Positions 26,100 through 32,993 of a stretch of DNA of 64,000 nt are shown here, in pieces. Position numbers and translations under genes: made by a program. The number at the start of each line of letters is the position of its first letter. Position 1 is the stretch's first letter. The DNA comes from Gemmobacter caeruleus (GTDB lineage Bacteria > Pseudomonadota > Alphaproteobacteria > Rhodobacterales > Rhodobacteraceae), in assembly GCF_008271655.1 (NCBI RefSeq), contig NZ_VKKX01000053.1, forward strand, positions 45,121 through 109,120, given 5' to 3'. Under the pieces are notes generated by a model. The model saw nothing but the letters and a program-made list of their open reading frames with translations, did not search any database and was not told the DNA's origin.

Positions 26100-26141
26100 G
26101 GTGTGGTTGCCCCGCGGCGGGGACACCACTTGGGGGCAACC
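26100..26141 (+). promoter_or_regulatory. Structured acpP leader with alternative hairpins
   Basis: GGTTGCCCC (26105-26113) can pair with GGGGCAACC (26133-26141). A competing fold pairs GGTGT (26100-26104) with ACACC (26123-26127) around an inner CCCCGCGGCGGGG. The two are mutually exclusive. It ends about 22 nt before the acpP start. Confidence 0.5.
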
Positions 26142-26163
26142 CCTGAACGATGAGGAAGTGACA

Positions 26164-26397
26164 ATGAGCGACATCGCAGATCGCGTGAAGAAGATCGTCG
26201 TCGAGCATCTCGGCGTCGAAGAGGACAAGGTGACCGAGACCGCCTCGTTCATCGACGATCTGGGCGCCGACAGCCTCGACACCGTCGAACTGGTCATGGC
26301 TTTCGAGGAAGAATTCGGGATCGAGATCCCCGATGACGCCGCCGAAACCATCCAGACCTTCGGCGACGCGGTCAAGTTCATCTCGGGCGCGGTGTGA
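26164..26397 (+). CDS. acpP: Acyl carrier protein
   Basis: 77 residues, acidic and helical. The phosphopantetheine Ser is S37 in [13 protein letters not shown]. It carries acyl intermediates between FabD, FabG and FabF. The start ATG at 26164 follows GAGGAAGTGAC; an upstream open frame from 26077 is leader. It has its own promoter and a terminator, consistent with very high expression. Confidence 0.98.
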   Translation: MSDIADRVKKIVVEHLGVEEDKVTETASFIDDLGADSLDTVELVMAFEEEFGIEIPDDAAETIQTFGDAVKFISGAV

Positions 26398-26420
26398 TCC
26401 ACACCCCCGTGTGACACGGA

Positions 26421-26858
26421 TCAGGGCTCCCCTTGCGGGAGCCCTTCTGTTTTGCGGACCCGCCTGCCCAGATCGCTGAAAAAGCGCAGCAGATAGCCGT
26501 CCGGGTCGGCCACGACGAACTGCCGGTTGCCGACCTCATGGTCGTCGCGGCGATACCAGCGATCCTCCAGCGGCAGGTGCAGCGCATGGCCGGCGGCGAT
26601 CAGCCGGGCGGCCAGGGTCTCGGCATCGGGGATCTCGATCTGGAGATTGACGCCGCGCCCAAAAGGATGGGCCGGCGGCGGCGCGAAATCGCGCCCGAGG
26701 CCAAGCTGGTCAAGCATCAGCGCCGCGCCGTCGCGTTCCAGCCAGCAGAACCCCTCCTCGGGCCGGGCATAGCGCAGCGCAAAGCCCAGCATCCCGGTAT
26801 AGAACGCGCAAGACCGGCGCCAGTCGCTGACCGACAATTCGGGCACCAGGGCGGGCAT
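26421..26858 (-). CDS. VOC-superfamily (glyoxalase / bleomycin resistance-like) protein
   Basis: 145 residues with two beta-alpha-beta-beta-beta modules: SVSDWRRSCAFYTGMLGFALRY at the start and EVGNRQFVVADPDGYLLRFF at the end. This matches the bleomycin-resistance branch (a single-chain dimer). The substrate is unknown. The start at 26858 has GGAG eight bases upstream. Its 3' end overlaps the acpP terminator. Confidence 0.85.
   Translation of the reverse strand: MPALVPELSVSDWRRSCAFYTGMLGFALRYARPEEGFCWLERDGAALMLDQLGLGRDFAPPPAHPFGRGVNLQIEIPDAETLAARLIAAGHALHLPLEDRWYRRDDHEVGNRQFVVADPDGYLLRFFSDLGRRVRKTEGLPQGEP
26424..26444 (+). terminator. acpP terminator
   Basis: Perfect arms GGGCTCCC and GGGAGCCC with a 5-nt loop, then TTCTGTTTT. 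It lies inside the last codons of the convergent VOC gene (26421-26858), so both functions share the sequence. Confidence 0.85.
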
Positions 26859-26938
26859 GCGCTTTCTCCAATGACAAAGGGCGGAGGCCGCAGCCCCCGC
26901 CCGTCAGACTGGCCGCAAGGGCCGGTCGGTTCAAGCCG

Positions 26939-27514
26939 TCATTCGGCCTTCATCGCCTCGATCGAGATCTGCACCGTCACCTCGTCGCTGACATAGGGCG
27001 CGAACATGCCGAGGTTGAAGTCGCTGCGCTTGACCACGGTCGCGCCGGTAAAGCCCAGCCACGGCTTCTTTTCCATCGGATGTTCCATCGCCTGCGTCAG
27101 GGCAGCGTCGATCACGACCGGCTTGGTCACGCCGTTCAGCGTCAGTTCGCCGGTGATTTTGGCGGTCTTTTCGCCGGTCACCTCGATCGCGGTGGATTTG
27201 AACGACACCATCTCGTCATCGGCGGCGTCAAAGAAATCGGGCGACATGAAATGGTCAAAGCGCGCCTGCCAGCCGGTCAGCATGGATTTCACCGGGAAGG
27301 CCACCTCGACCGAGGAATCGGCCGGCGCGGCCGCGTCATAGCTGATCTTGCCGTCAAAGCCCGAGAACAGGCCATAGCTGGTCGAGAAACCCAGATGGTT
27401 GTAGCTGAACAGGATCTGGCTGTGGCTGGGATCCAGCACATAGGCCTCGGGCGCGGCCAGAACCGGGGCGGCGAACAGAGAGGCGACGAGGGCAAGGGGG
27501 GCGACGCGGATCAA
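26939..27514 (-). CDS. Periplasmic YceI family protein
   Basis: About 191 residues. A signal peptide (MIRVAPLALVASLFAAPVLA) is followed by the YceI domain (YVLDPSHSQILFSYNHLGFSTSYGLFSGFDG), a lipocalin-like barrel that binds isoprenoids. The start is chosen as TTG at 27514 because AGGAG lies 6 nt upstream and the protein then begins directly at a clean signal peptide. ATGs at 27529 and 27568 lack a ribosome site. It is a second YceI domain besides the b561 fusion at 21,086. Confidence 0.87.
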   Translation of the reverse strand: MIRVAPLALVASLFAAPVLAAPEAYVLDPSHSQILFSYNHLGFSTSYGLFSGFDGKISYDAAAPADSSVEVAFPVKSMLTGWQARFDHFMSPDFFDAADDEMVSFKSTAIEVTGEKTAKITGELTLNGVTKPVVIDAALTQAMEHPMEKKPWLGFTGATVVKRSDFNLGMFAPYVSDEVTVQISIEAMKAE

Positions 27515-27631
27515 GGGAAACTCCTGCATGGTCAAGGATTTGGCCAGCTTTTTGCTGCGACCGCACAATGACCGGGGTCAGGCCAGGGCTCAATTCGCCA
27601 TGTTCCCACAAGTTTTGTGCGCAGATGCACA

Positions 27632-28606
27632 TCACGCCTCTGTGGGCGCCCCTTGTCGGCCCGCGAACAGGGGGCCGACCGGCTTGCTGCGCAGCGCCCC
27701 ATCGGCGGCGCGCAGCAGGAACAGCGCATCCAGACCCGCGCGCCGCGCCAGTTCCGGACCGTGCAGCGGCCCCGCGACCATCAGCGCCGTCGCCCAGGCG
27801 TCGGCCTCGGCGCAAAGCGGGGCCACCACGCTGACCGAGGCGGGCGGGGACGGCAGCGGCGCGCCACGGCGCGGGTCCATCGTATGCGACAGGCGCCGGC
27901 CCTGCACCGTCACCCAGTGGCGATAATCGCCCGAGGTCGCCACGGCGGCATCCTGCAAGGCCAGGATCGCCTGTGGCGCCCGGCGCGCGGGGTCGGGCGC
28001 CTCGACCGCGAGGGTCCAGGGGGTGCCGTCGGGCCGCAGGCCAAGCGCGCGCATCTCGCCGTCGATCCCGACCAGGGCCGCCGCGATGCCGTGATCGGCC
28101 AGCACCTCGGCCAGCCGGTCCACCCCATGCCCCTTGGCGATGCCGTTCAGGTCAAGCTGGCAGGGCGCGCGCTTGCGCAGGCGGTCCCCCTCCAGATCAA
28201 GCAGCGCATGGGCGGGCTGGCGCGGGGCGTCCAGTGCCGCCCGGATCGCCTGCGGATCGGCGGCATCGGGGCCAAAGCCCCAGGCACGCACCGCATCGCC
28301 CATGGCGATGTCAAACGCGCCGTCCGAGGCCCGCCCGATGCGCAGCGCCAGCGCCAGCACCCGCGCCAGCCCGTGCGGCAGCGCGACCCAGGCGCCGACC
28401 GGCGCGCGGTTCAGGCGCATCAGCGCACTGTCGGGCCGCCAGGTGGACATCTCCTCCTCCACCTCGTCCAGCGCGGCCTGAAGCGCGGCGCGGATCGGCG
28501 CCGTATCGACCGCAGCCGGGGCAAAGAACAGCGCCGACCAGCGGCTTCCCATGGCAGGCCCGTTCAGCGCGTGACGCCGGAGCGCATCAGTAAACATCTT
28601 CGACAT
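27632..28606 (-). CDS. apbE: FAD:protein FMN transferase
   Basis: 324 residues. The ApbE fold shows GPAMGSRWSALFF, DLNGIAKGHGVDRLAEVL and HTMDPRRGAPL (metal and FAD binding). ApbE attaches FMN to Thr or Ser of periplasmic proteins. No signal peptide is evident at this start, so export is uncertain. The start at 28606 has GAGGGG 4 nt upstream and overlaps the upstream reductase gene by 20 bp. It is probably the last gene of the flavin operon. Confidence 0.92.
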   Translation of the reverse strand: MSKMFTDALRRHALNGPAMGSRWSALFFAPAAVDTAPIRAALQAALDEVEEEMSTWRPDSALMRLNRAPVGAWVALPHGLARVLALALRIGRASDGAFDIAMGDAVRAWGFGPDAADPQAIRAALDAPRQPAHALLDLEGDRLRKRAPCQLDLNGIAKGHGVDRLAEVLADHGIAAALVGIDGEMRALGLRPDGTPWTLAVEAPDPARRAPQAILALQDAAVATSGDYRHWVTVQGRRLSHTMDPRRGAPLPSPPASVSVVAPLCAEADAWATALMVAGPLHGPELARRAGLDALFLLRAADGALRSKPVGPLFAGRQGAPTEA

Positions 28607-30794
28607 AGCGCCCCTCGGCCTTGAGATGCGCGGGCGTCAGGCCCGCCGGCGCCAGGATGTCCTCCAGCGCGCGGGCGACGCCCTGCGCCATGTCGCGCCC
28701 GCCACAGACCATGACCCGCGCCCCGCCCCGGATCGCCTCCAACACCTGTGCGGCCTCTTGCCGCAGCGCGTCCTGCACATGATGCGGCCGCGCCCCGCGC
28801 GAGGCGGCGGTGACCAGCCGCGCCAGCCGGCCCGCCGCCTGCCATGCCGCCAGATCATCGCGATACAGAAAATCGCTCTCCGGGTGCCGCATGCCAAAGA
28901 ACAGCAGGACCGGCCGACGGCGGCGATTGGCGCGGATGAAACCGGCCAGCGGGCCGATACCGCTGCCCGCCCCGATCAGGATCAGCGGCGCCGCCCCCCG
29001 CCCGACGCGGAAGCCTGGATTGCGGCGCAGAAAGGCATTGATCGTGTCGCCCGGTTCCAGCGCCAGCAACTGCCCGGAACAAAGCCCGCCGGGCTGCTTG
29101 CGCACCACCAGTTCCACAAAGCCGTCGCGCCGCCCCGATGCCAGCGAATAGAAGCGCGGCAGATCGGCGCCCTCGGGCAGGACACCCAATAGATCGCCCG
29201 CCTGAAACCGCCCAAGGCCCCGCCCCGTCAGCCGCGCGACCAGACCCGCCTTCGGCAGCGCAAAGCGCAGGATCGCGGTCGGTGCCTGCACCTCGGCGCC
29301 ATGATCCCGGCGCGACAGCAGCGTCAATTGCGTGACCGCCGGTGGCGCGGCACGATGCGCCAGTTCCAGCCGAAGCCCGAGCGCCGCGCCAAGCGCCCGC
29401 CCCCAGCGGGCAAAATCCTGCGGGGACTGGCGGTCCACCCGATCCGGCGCGATCAGACGGGACCAACCCTTGTCCTCTGCCGCCGCAACCACACGATCGG
29501 CAAAGGCGCAGAACCCGGGAAAGCTGCGATCGCCAAAGCCCAGCACCGCGAGCGGTGCCGTCGGGGCGGCGGGCCATTGCGCCAGCCGCTCCAGAAAGCC
29601 GCGGGCCGAGGCGGGTGCTGCGCCGTCGCCATACGTCGCGGCAAGGATCACAAAGCGTTCGGCGCGCGGGTGGCGCGCGGGGTCAAACCCCGCCATCGCC
29701 GCCAGATGCACCGCCTGCCCCTGCGCTTGCAGCCCGCGCGCCAGCGTGGTGGCAAAGCCCCAGGTGCTGCCGCCTTCGGACCCGACCAGGATCACCGTTT
29801 CGGCCCTTGCGGCCGGCGCCATGCCCGCAAGACGCGGACGCCCGCGCCGCCCGGCCAGCCAGACCAGAGCGCCGGTCACCCCGAGCAACGGCACGCTCAG
29901 CGCCATCAGGCCCAGGACCAGCCCGACCAGCACCGCGCCCTGCCCGGTATGCAGCCGATAGATCGTCTCGGACAGGTGCTGCATCGCCCCCGCCCCGGCC
30001 CAGGACAGCAGCGCGCCATTGCCCTGATCGACCAGACCGATGCCCTCTGCCGTCTCGATCCGCAGCACATCCTGCGCATCCCCTTCGGCGGGAAAGCCCA
30101 GCTTGCGCAGCGACGCAACCGGCACCGCGCGCAGGGCGGGCATGTCGGCCGGGCTCAGCCCGGTCAGGCCGCTGACCGCCGCCGGCTGGGCCGGGCGTGG
30201 CGCCGCATCGGGCAAGAGGTCGAAGGTCGATCCCGTCATCCACAACGCGGTCAGCGCCGAAAACAGCAGAGCCGGCACCGCAATCCGCGCCACCTCCACA
30301 TGCAGCCGCCCGGCCAGGGGGCCGCGCAGCCGTCCGGCCCAATGCCGCCAGCCCCCGGCCCGCCGCGCCACCAGCATGGCCCCCGAAACCGCAAGAACCA
30401 GCATCGCCGCCGCCCCCGCCGCCATGGCCAGCCGCCCCGCATCGCCCAGAAACAACGACCGGTGCAGCCCGGTCAGCCACCGCGCCAGCGGATCGGGATC
30501 GGCCGGCCCCAGATCGGCGCCGGTCGCCGGGTCGATCACCGCCGCCCCCGGCTGGCCGTCGGCGAACCACCAGGCGGTGATCCGGCCCGAAGGGGCGCGG
30601 CGGATTTCCTCCAGCCCAGGGTGACGTTCTGCCACCCGCGCGGCGAGGTCGGCCACGCTCTGCCCCGCGACCTCGGCCGGCGCGGTCAGCCGCTCGGCCA
30701 GCGGAAAGACCGACAGTGCCGCGCCGCTCAGCGCAAGGATCAGCACAAGGACAAGCGCCAGCAGCCCCGGCCAGCGGTGAAGCGCGCGGATCAT
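28587..30794 (-). CDS. PepSY membrane protein fused to flavodoxin and FAD/NAD(P)H reductase domains
   Basis: 735 residues. Residues 1-310 are a PepSY-associated membrane module with about four helices (LALVLVLILALSGAALSVFP near the N-terminus). Residues about 330-480 are a flavodoxin domain binding FMN (ILVGSEGGSTWGFATTLARG, VLGFGDRSFPGFCAFAD). The C-terminal part is a ferredoxin-NADP reductase: RFYSLAS binds FAD, GAGSGIGPLAGFI and FFGMRHPESDFLYRDDL bind NAD(P)H, ending GRYVEDVY. It probably moves electrons from cytosolic NAD(P)H across the inner membrane. It lies 15 bp after the DUF2271 gene. Confidence 0.9.
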   Translation of the reverse strand: MIRALHRWPGLLALVLVLILALSGAALSVFPLAERLTAPAEVAGQSVADLAARVAERHPGLEEIRRAPSGRITAWWFADGQPGAAVIDPATGADLGPADPDPLARWLTGLHRSLFLGDAGRLAMAAGAAAMLVLAVSGAMLVARRAGGWRHWAGRLRGPLAGRLHVEVARIAVPALLFSALTALWMTGSTFDLLPDAAPRPAQPAAVSGLTGLSPADMPALRAVPVASLRKLGFPAEGDAQDVLRIETAEGIGLVDQGNGALLSWAGAGAMQHLSETIYRLHTGQGAVLVGLVLGLMALSVPLLGVTGALVWLAGRRGRPRLAGMAPAARAETVILVGSEGGSTWGFATTLARGLQAQGQAVHLAAMAGFDPARHPRAERFVILAATYGDGAAPASARGFLERLAQWPAAPTAPLAVLGFGDRSFPGFCAFADRVVAAAEDKGWSRLIAPDRVDRQSPQDFARWGRALGAALGLRLELAHRAAPPAVTQLTLLSRRDHGAEVQAPTAILRFALPKAGLVARLTGRGLGRFQAGDLLGVLPEGADLPRFYSLASGRRDGFVELVVRKQPGGLCSGQLLALEPGDTINAFLRRNPGFRVGRGAAPLILIGAGSGIGPLAGFIRANRRRRPVLLFFGMRHPESDFLYRDDLAAWQAAGRLARLVTAASRGARPHHVQDALRQEAAQVLEAIRGGARVMVCGGRDMAQGVARALEDILAPAGLTPAHLKAEGRYVEDVY

Positions 30795-30809
30795 GGAACG
30801 GCCCCCTTT

Positions 30810-31277
30810 TCAGCGATAGGTCAGGCTGGCGATGTAGCGCCGGCCCGGCACGGCGCGGCCAAGGCCCGCGCTGGTCAGCGGCACAGCGATCTCGTTGGGG
30901 CTGTCGCGCATGTCCTCGACCGCCGCATCGACATGCAGCGTATAGCCCGCATCAAACAGCGCATCCGCCAGATCGAGCGTGATTTCCAGATCGCGCCCGG
31001 CACCGACACTGGCGCCGGTGATGCCGTTGATCTGCGCCGGGTCGCCGCCGGTCGCGGCATACCAGTCGCTCAGATGTTCGTAATATTTCGACTTGCCGCC
31101 CGCCATCCACAGGCTGCCGACATAGGCGCCCGTGGCATCGGTCACGTAATAGGCCAGATAGGCCCCGTCGCCGCCGTAGGCGTTCAGCGTGGTGGTCAGG
31201 GTGACCGGACGCGCCAGCGCAAGTCCGGGCAGGGTCAGCGCGGTGGTCAGCGCAAGGGCGGCAAGAAGCGGTTTCAT
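30810..31277 (-). CDS. DUF2271-family periplasmic protein with a flavinylation-like motif
   Basis: 155 residues with a signal peptide (cleavage after about A22). The mature part is beta-rich (YLAYYVTDATGAYVGSLWMAGGKSKYYEHL). Residues 85-91 read GITGASV, close to the (S/T)GA(S/T)x motif that ApbE enzymes flavinylate; the acceptor would be S90. The apbE and reductase genes next to it make this a plausible extracytosolic flavoprotein. The start at 31277 follows AAAGGAAAT. Confidence 0.85.
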   Translation of the reverse strand: MKPLLAALALTTALTLPGLALARPVTLTTTLNAYGGDGAYLAYYVTDATGAYVGSLWMAGGKSKYYEHLSDWYAATGGDPAQINGITGASVGAGRDLEITLDLADALFDAGYTLHVDAAVEDMRDSPNEIAVPLTSAGLGRAVPGRRYIASLTYR

Positions 31278-31318
31278 CGGGATTTCCTTTGTCAGAACCA
31301 GAGCCGGAGGGGGGGCGA

Positions 31319-31687
31319 TCAGTTGGTCACGGCACGCGGCGGCGCGCCGTTGCCGAACAGGCCATTGGCCGGCGGCGCCACGCTGCCTGCCGGCGCGGGG
31401 TTGCCCCGCCGACCCGCCGCCCCCGCGCAATCGTCGTCATCGTCGTCGTCATCGTCACAATCGTCGTCATGATCGTCGCGACCCCGGCGGTCATGATCGT
31501 CGTCATCCTCATCGTCATCGTGATCGCTGCCGACGCGGATCAGATCCGCATCGCCGGCGGCAACACCGCCCGCCAGCGGGCCGGCGCCATGCCGAGCAAG
31601 GCCAAGGTCGATCGCCGCCAAAGCCGGCAGGCCAAGCAGCGCGGCCAGCGCGGTCGCTGCCAGGATCAAGGGAAAGGGCTGTTTCAT
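31319..31687 (-). CDS. Secreted Asp/His-rich acidic protein
   Basis: 122 residues. A signal peptide (MKQPFPLILAATALAALLG, then LPALA) is followed by a low-complexity core with about 30 Asp plus several His and Arg residues (SDHDDDEDDDDHDRRGRDDH), a Cys pair (DDDC, DDCAG), and a Pro/Ala/Gly tail. It is probably a metal-ion or Ca2+ binding surface protein; the function is unknown. The start is supported by AGGAGAA 7 nt upstream. It is first in the operon leading into DUF2271, the reductase and apbE. Confidence 0.72.
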   Translation of the reverse strand: MKQPFPLILAATALAALLGLPALAAIDLGLARHGAGPLAGGVAAGDADLIRVGSDHDDDEDDDDHDRRGRDDHDDDCDDDDDDDDDCAGAAGRRGNPAPAGSVAPPANGLFGNGAPPRAVTN

Positions 31688-31731
31688 CGCGATTCTCCTG
31701 AATGGGAATGGCGCCAGCTTCCTGCCCGAGA

Positions 31732-31747
31732 CTGAGCGGTTCCTGAC
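31732..31747 (-). promoter_or_regulatory. Degenerate direct-repeat operator upstream of the Asp-rich gene
   Basis: On the minus strand GTCAG (31743-31747) and CTCAG (31732-31736) are 11 bp apart, the spacing of OmpR-family binding sites, and about 45 bp before the start codon. Confidence 0.5.
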
Positions 31748-31762
31748 GTGGCACGGGTTTCT

Positions 31763-31780
31763 GCTTCAGCCAGCCGTCAG
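31763..31780 (+). promoter_or_regulatory. Operator-like direct repeat (GCTTCAG-n4-CCGTCAG)
   Basis: GCTTCAGCCAGCCGTCAG has half-sites TTCAG and GTCAG at an 11-bp period. Near-identical sequences occur at 32231-32248 (inverted) and 32262-32279. It lies between the terminator and the Asp-rich gene promoter. Confidence 0.6.
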
Positions 31781-31788
31781 AAAGACAA

Positions 31789-31819
31789 AAAGGCCCCGCC
31801 GGACGCTGGCGGGGCCTTT
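31789..31819 (-). terminator. Terminator of the small PepSY gene
   Basis: A 12-bp perfect stem (AAAGGCCCCGCC and GGCGGGGCCTTT) with a 7-nt loop, followed on the minus strand by TTTGTCTTTC. It insulates the PepSY gene from the flavin operon. Confidence 0.9.
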
Positions 31820-31846
31820 CGCCACGTCGGCGCGACACAGGTGAGG

Positions 31847-32158
31847 CTAGTCCTCGCCCTGCCCTTCGCGCCGGTGATGGTCATCCGCGTCATCCTCGAA
31901 CTCGACCTCCAGGATGCGCAGGGTGCCGGGATGGATCTTCACCTCGATCGCGCGCCCGCCCGTATCGCGACCGTCGATCTGGTAACAACCATCGTCGATG
32001 CGGATCCGGCGCACCGCCCAGCCCTGCGCCTCGGCCAGGCGCGCCACGGCCTCGCGCGGTTGCCATTCGGACATCGGCACCAGGCAATCGTCATCGGCCT
32101 GCGCCGCCCCTGCCGGCAAGGCCGCCAGAAAAGCAAGAATTGTCAACGCCTTTCGCAT
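31847..32158 (-). CDS. Small periplasmic PepSY-domain protein
   Basis: 103 residues. A signal peptide (MRKALTILAFLAALPAGAAQA) precedes a PepSY-type domain (WQPREAVARLAEAQGWAVRR, then YQIDGRDTGGRAIEVKIHPGTLRILEVEFEDD), and a charged tail follows (DDHHRREGQGED). Such small PepSY proteins often neighbour two-component systems and are thought to be sensor accessories. It is divergent from the response regulator gene. An in-frame extension to 32260 is rejected because the signal peptide begins at 32158. Confidence 0.85.
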   Translation of the reverse strand: MRKALTILAFLAALPAGAAQADDDCLVPMSEWQPREAVARLAEAQGWAVRRIRIDDGCYQIDGRDTGGRAIEVKIHPGTLRILEVEFEDDADDHHRREGQGED

Positions 32159-32230
32159 GCGCCACACTCCGGTCATGGCCATCTGACGGCCGATCTGATC
32201 GCCGATCTTGCAGCAGGATGCCGCCCGAAG

Positions 32231-32248
32231 CTGACGGCAGCCTGAAGC
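32231..32248 (-). promoter_or_regulatory. Operator-like direct repeat in the PepSY / regulator divergent region
   Basis: The minus strand reads GCTTCAGGCTGCCGTCAG, matching the motif at 31763. It is about 75 bp upstream of the PepSY start. Confidence 0.6.
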
Positions 32249-32261
32249 AGGCCCCGCCACC

Positions 32262-32279
32262 GCTTCAGCCCCGCGTCAG
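32262..32279 (+). promoter_or_regulatory. Operator-like direct repeat upstream of the response regulator
   Basis: GCTTCAGCCCCGCGTCAG on the plus strand, about 55 bp before the regulator start, is inverted relative to the site at 32231. Together they suggest autoregulation and divergent control. Confidence 0.6.
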
Positions 32280-32333
32280 CACGACAGGCCAGAACGGATC
32301 GCGGAGAGACCAGGAAAGGAGCCCGCGCGCATC

Positions 32334-32993
32334 ATGCGAATCCTGCTGATCGAGGACGATGGCGTTCTGGGCGCCGCGGTGCGCGACCAGATCGCGGCGG
32401 ATGGCCATTCGGTCGATTGGGTGACGCGGCTTGACGCGGCGGCGGATGCGCTGGCGGGCGCGGCCTTCGATCTGGTGCTGCTGGACCTCATGCTGCCGGA
32501 TGGGCGCGGGCTGGTCTTTCTGCGCGGCCTGCGCGCGCGGGGCGATGTGACGCCGGTGATCATCCTCACCGCGCTTGACCAGATCAGCGACCGGATCGAC
32601 GGGCTGAATGCCGGCGCCGACGATTATCTGGTCAAACCCTTTGATCTGGCCGAACTCTCGGCCCGGATCGGATCGGTGGTGCGGCGCTATGCCGGCAACC
32701 CGAACCCCATCGTCACCCATGGCCCGCTATCCATCGACCTTGCCGCGCGCAGCATCCATCGCGAGGGCCGGCCGGTGGCGCTGACCGCGCGGGAATGGGC
32801 GCTGTTCGAGGCGTTTCTGTCCCGCCCCGGCCAGCTTCTGTCCAAGGCCCAGTTGGAAGACAAGCTCTATGCCTTTGACGCCGAGATCGAAAGCAACACG
32901 ATCGAGGTTCATGTCAGCCGCCTGCGCAAGAAGCTGGGGGCAGAGATCATCCGCACCGAACGCGGGCTGGGCTACCGGCTGGGCCGGGGATGA
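32334..32993 (+). CDS. OmpR/PhoB-family response regulator
   Basis: 219 residues. The receiver domain has acidic pocket E7-D8-D9, phosphoacceptor D51 in VLLDLMLPDG and K101 in DYLVKPF. The C-terminal winged helix has LTAREWALFEAFLSRPGQLLS and ESNTIEVHVSRLRKKLGAEIIRTERGLGYRL. It resembles the PmrA/QseB group. It overlaps the kinase gene by ATGA. The direct-repeat sites at 31763, 32231 and 32262 are its likely targets (inference). Confidence 0.93.
   Translation: MRILLIEDDGVLGAAVRDQIAADGHSVDWVTRLDAAADALAGAAFDLVLLDLMLPDGRGLVFLRGLRARGDVTPVIILTALDQISDRIDGLNAGADDYLVKPFDLAELSARIGSVVRRYAGNPNPIVTHGPLSIDLAARSIHREGRPVALTAREWALFEAFLSRPGQLLSKAQLEDKLYAFDAEIESNTIEVHVSRLRKKLGAEIIRTERGLGYRLGRG

Noticed and set aside
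29301..31472. 723-codon plus-strand open frame opposite the reductase and DUF2271 genes
   Set aside because: Same shadow pattern; motifs are on the minus strand.
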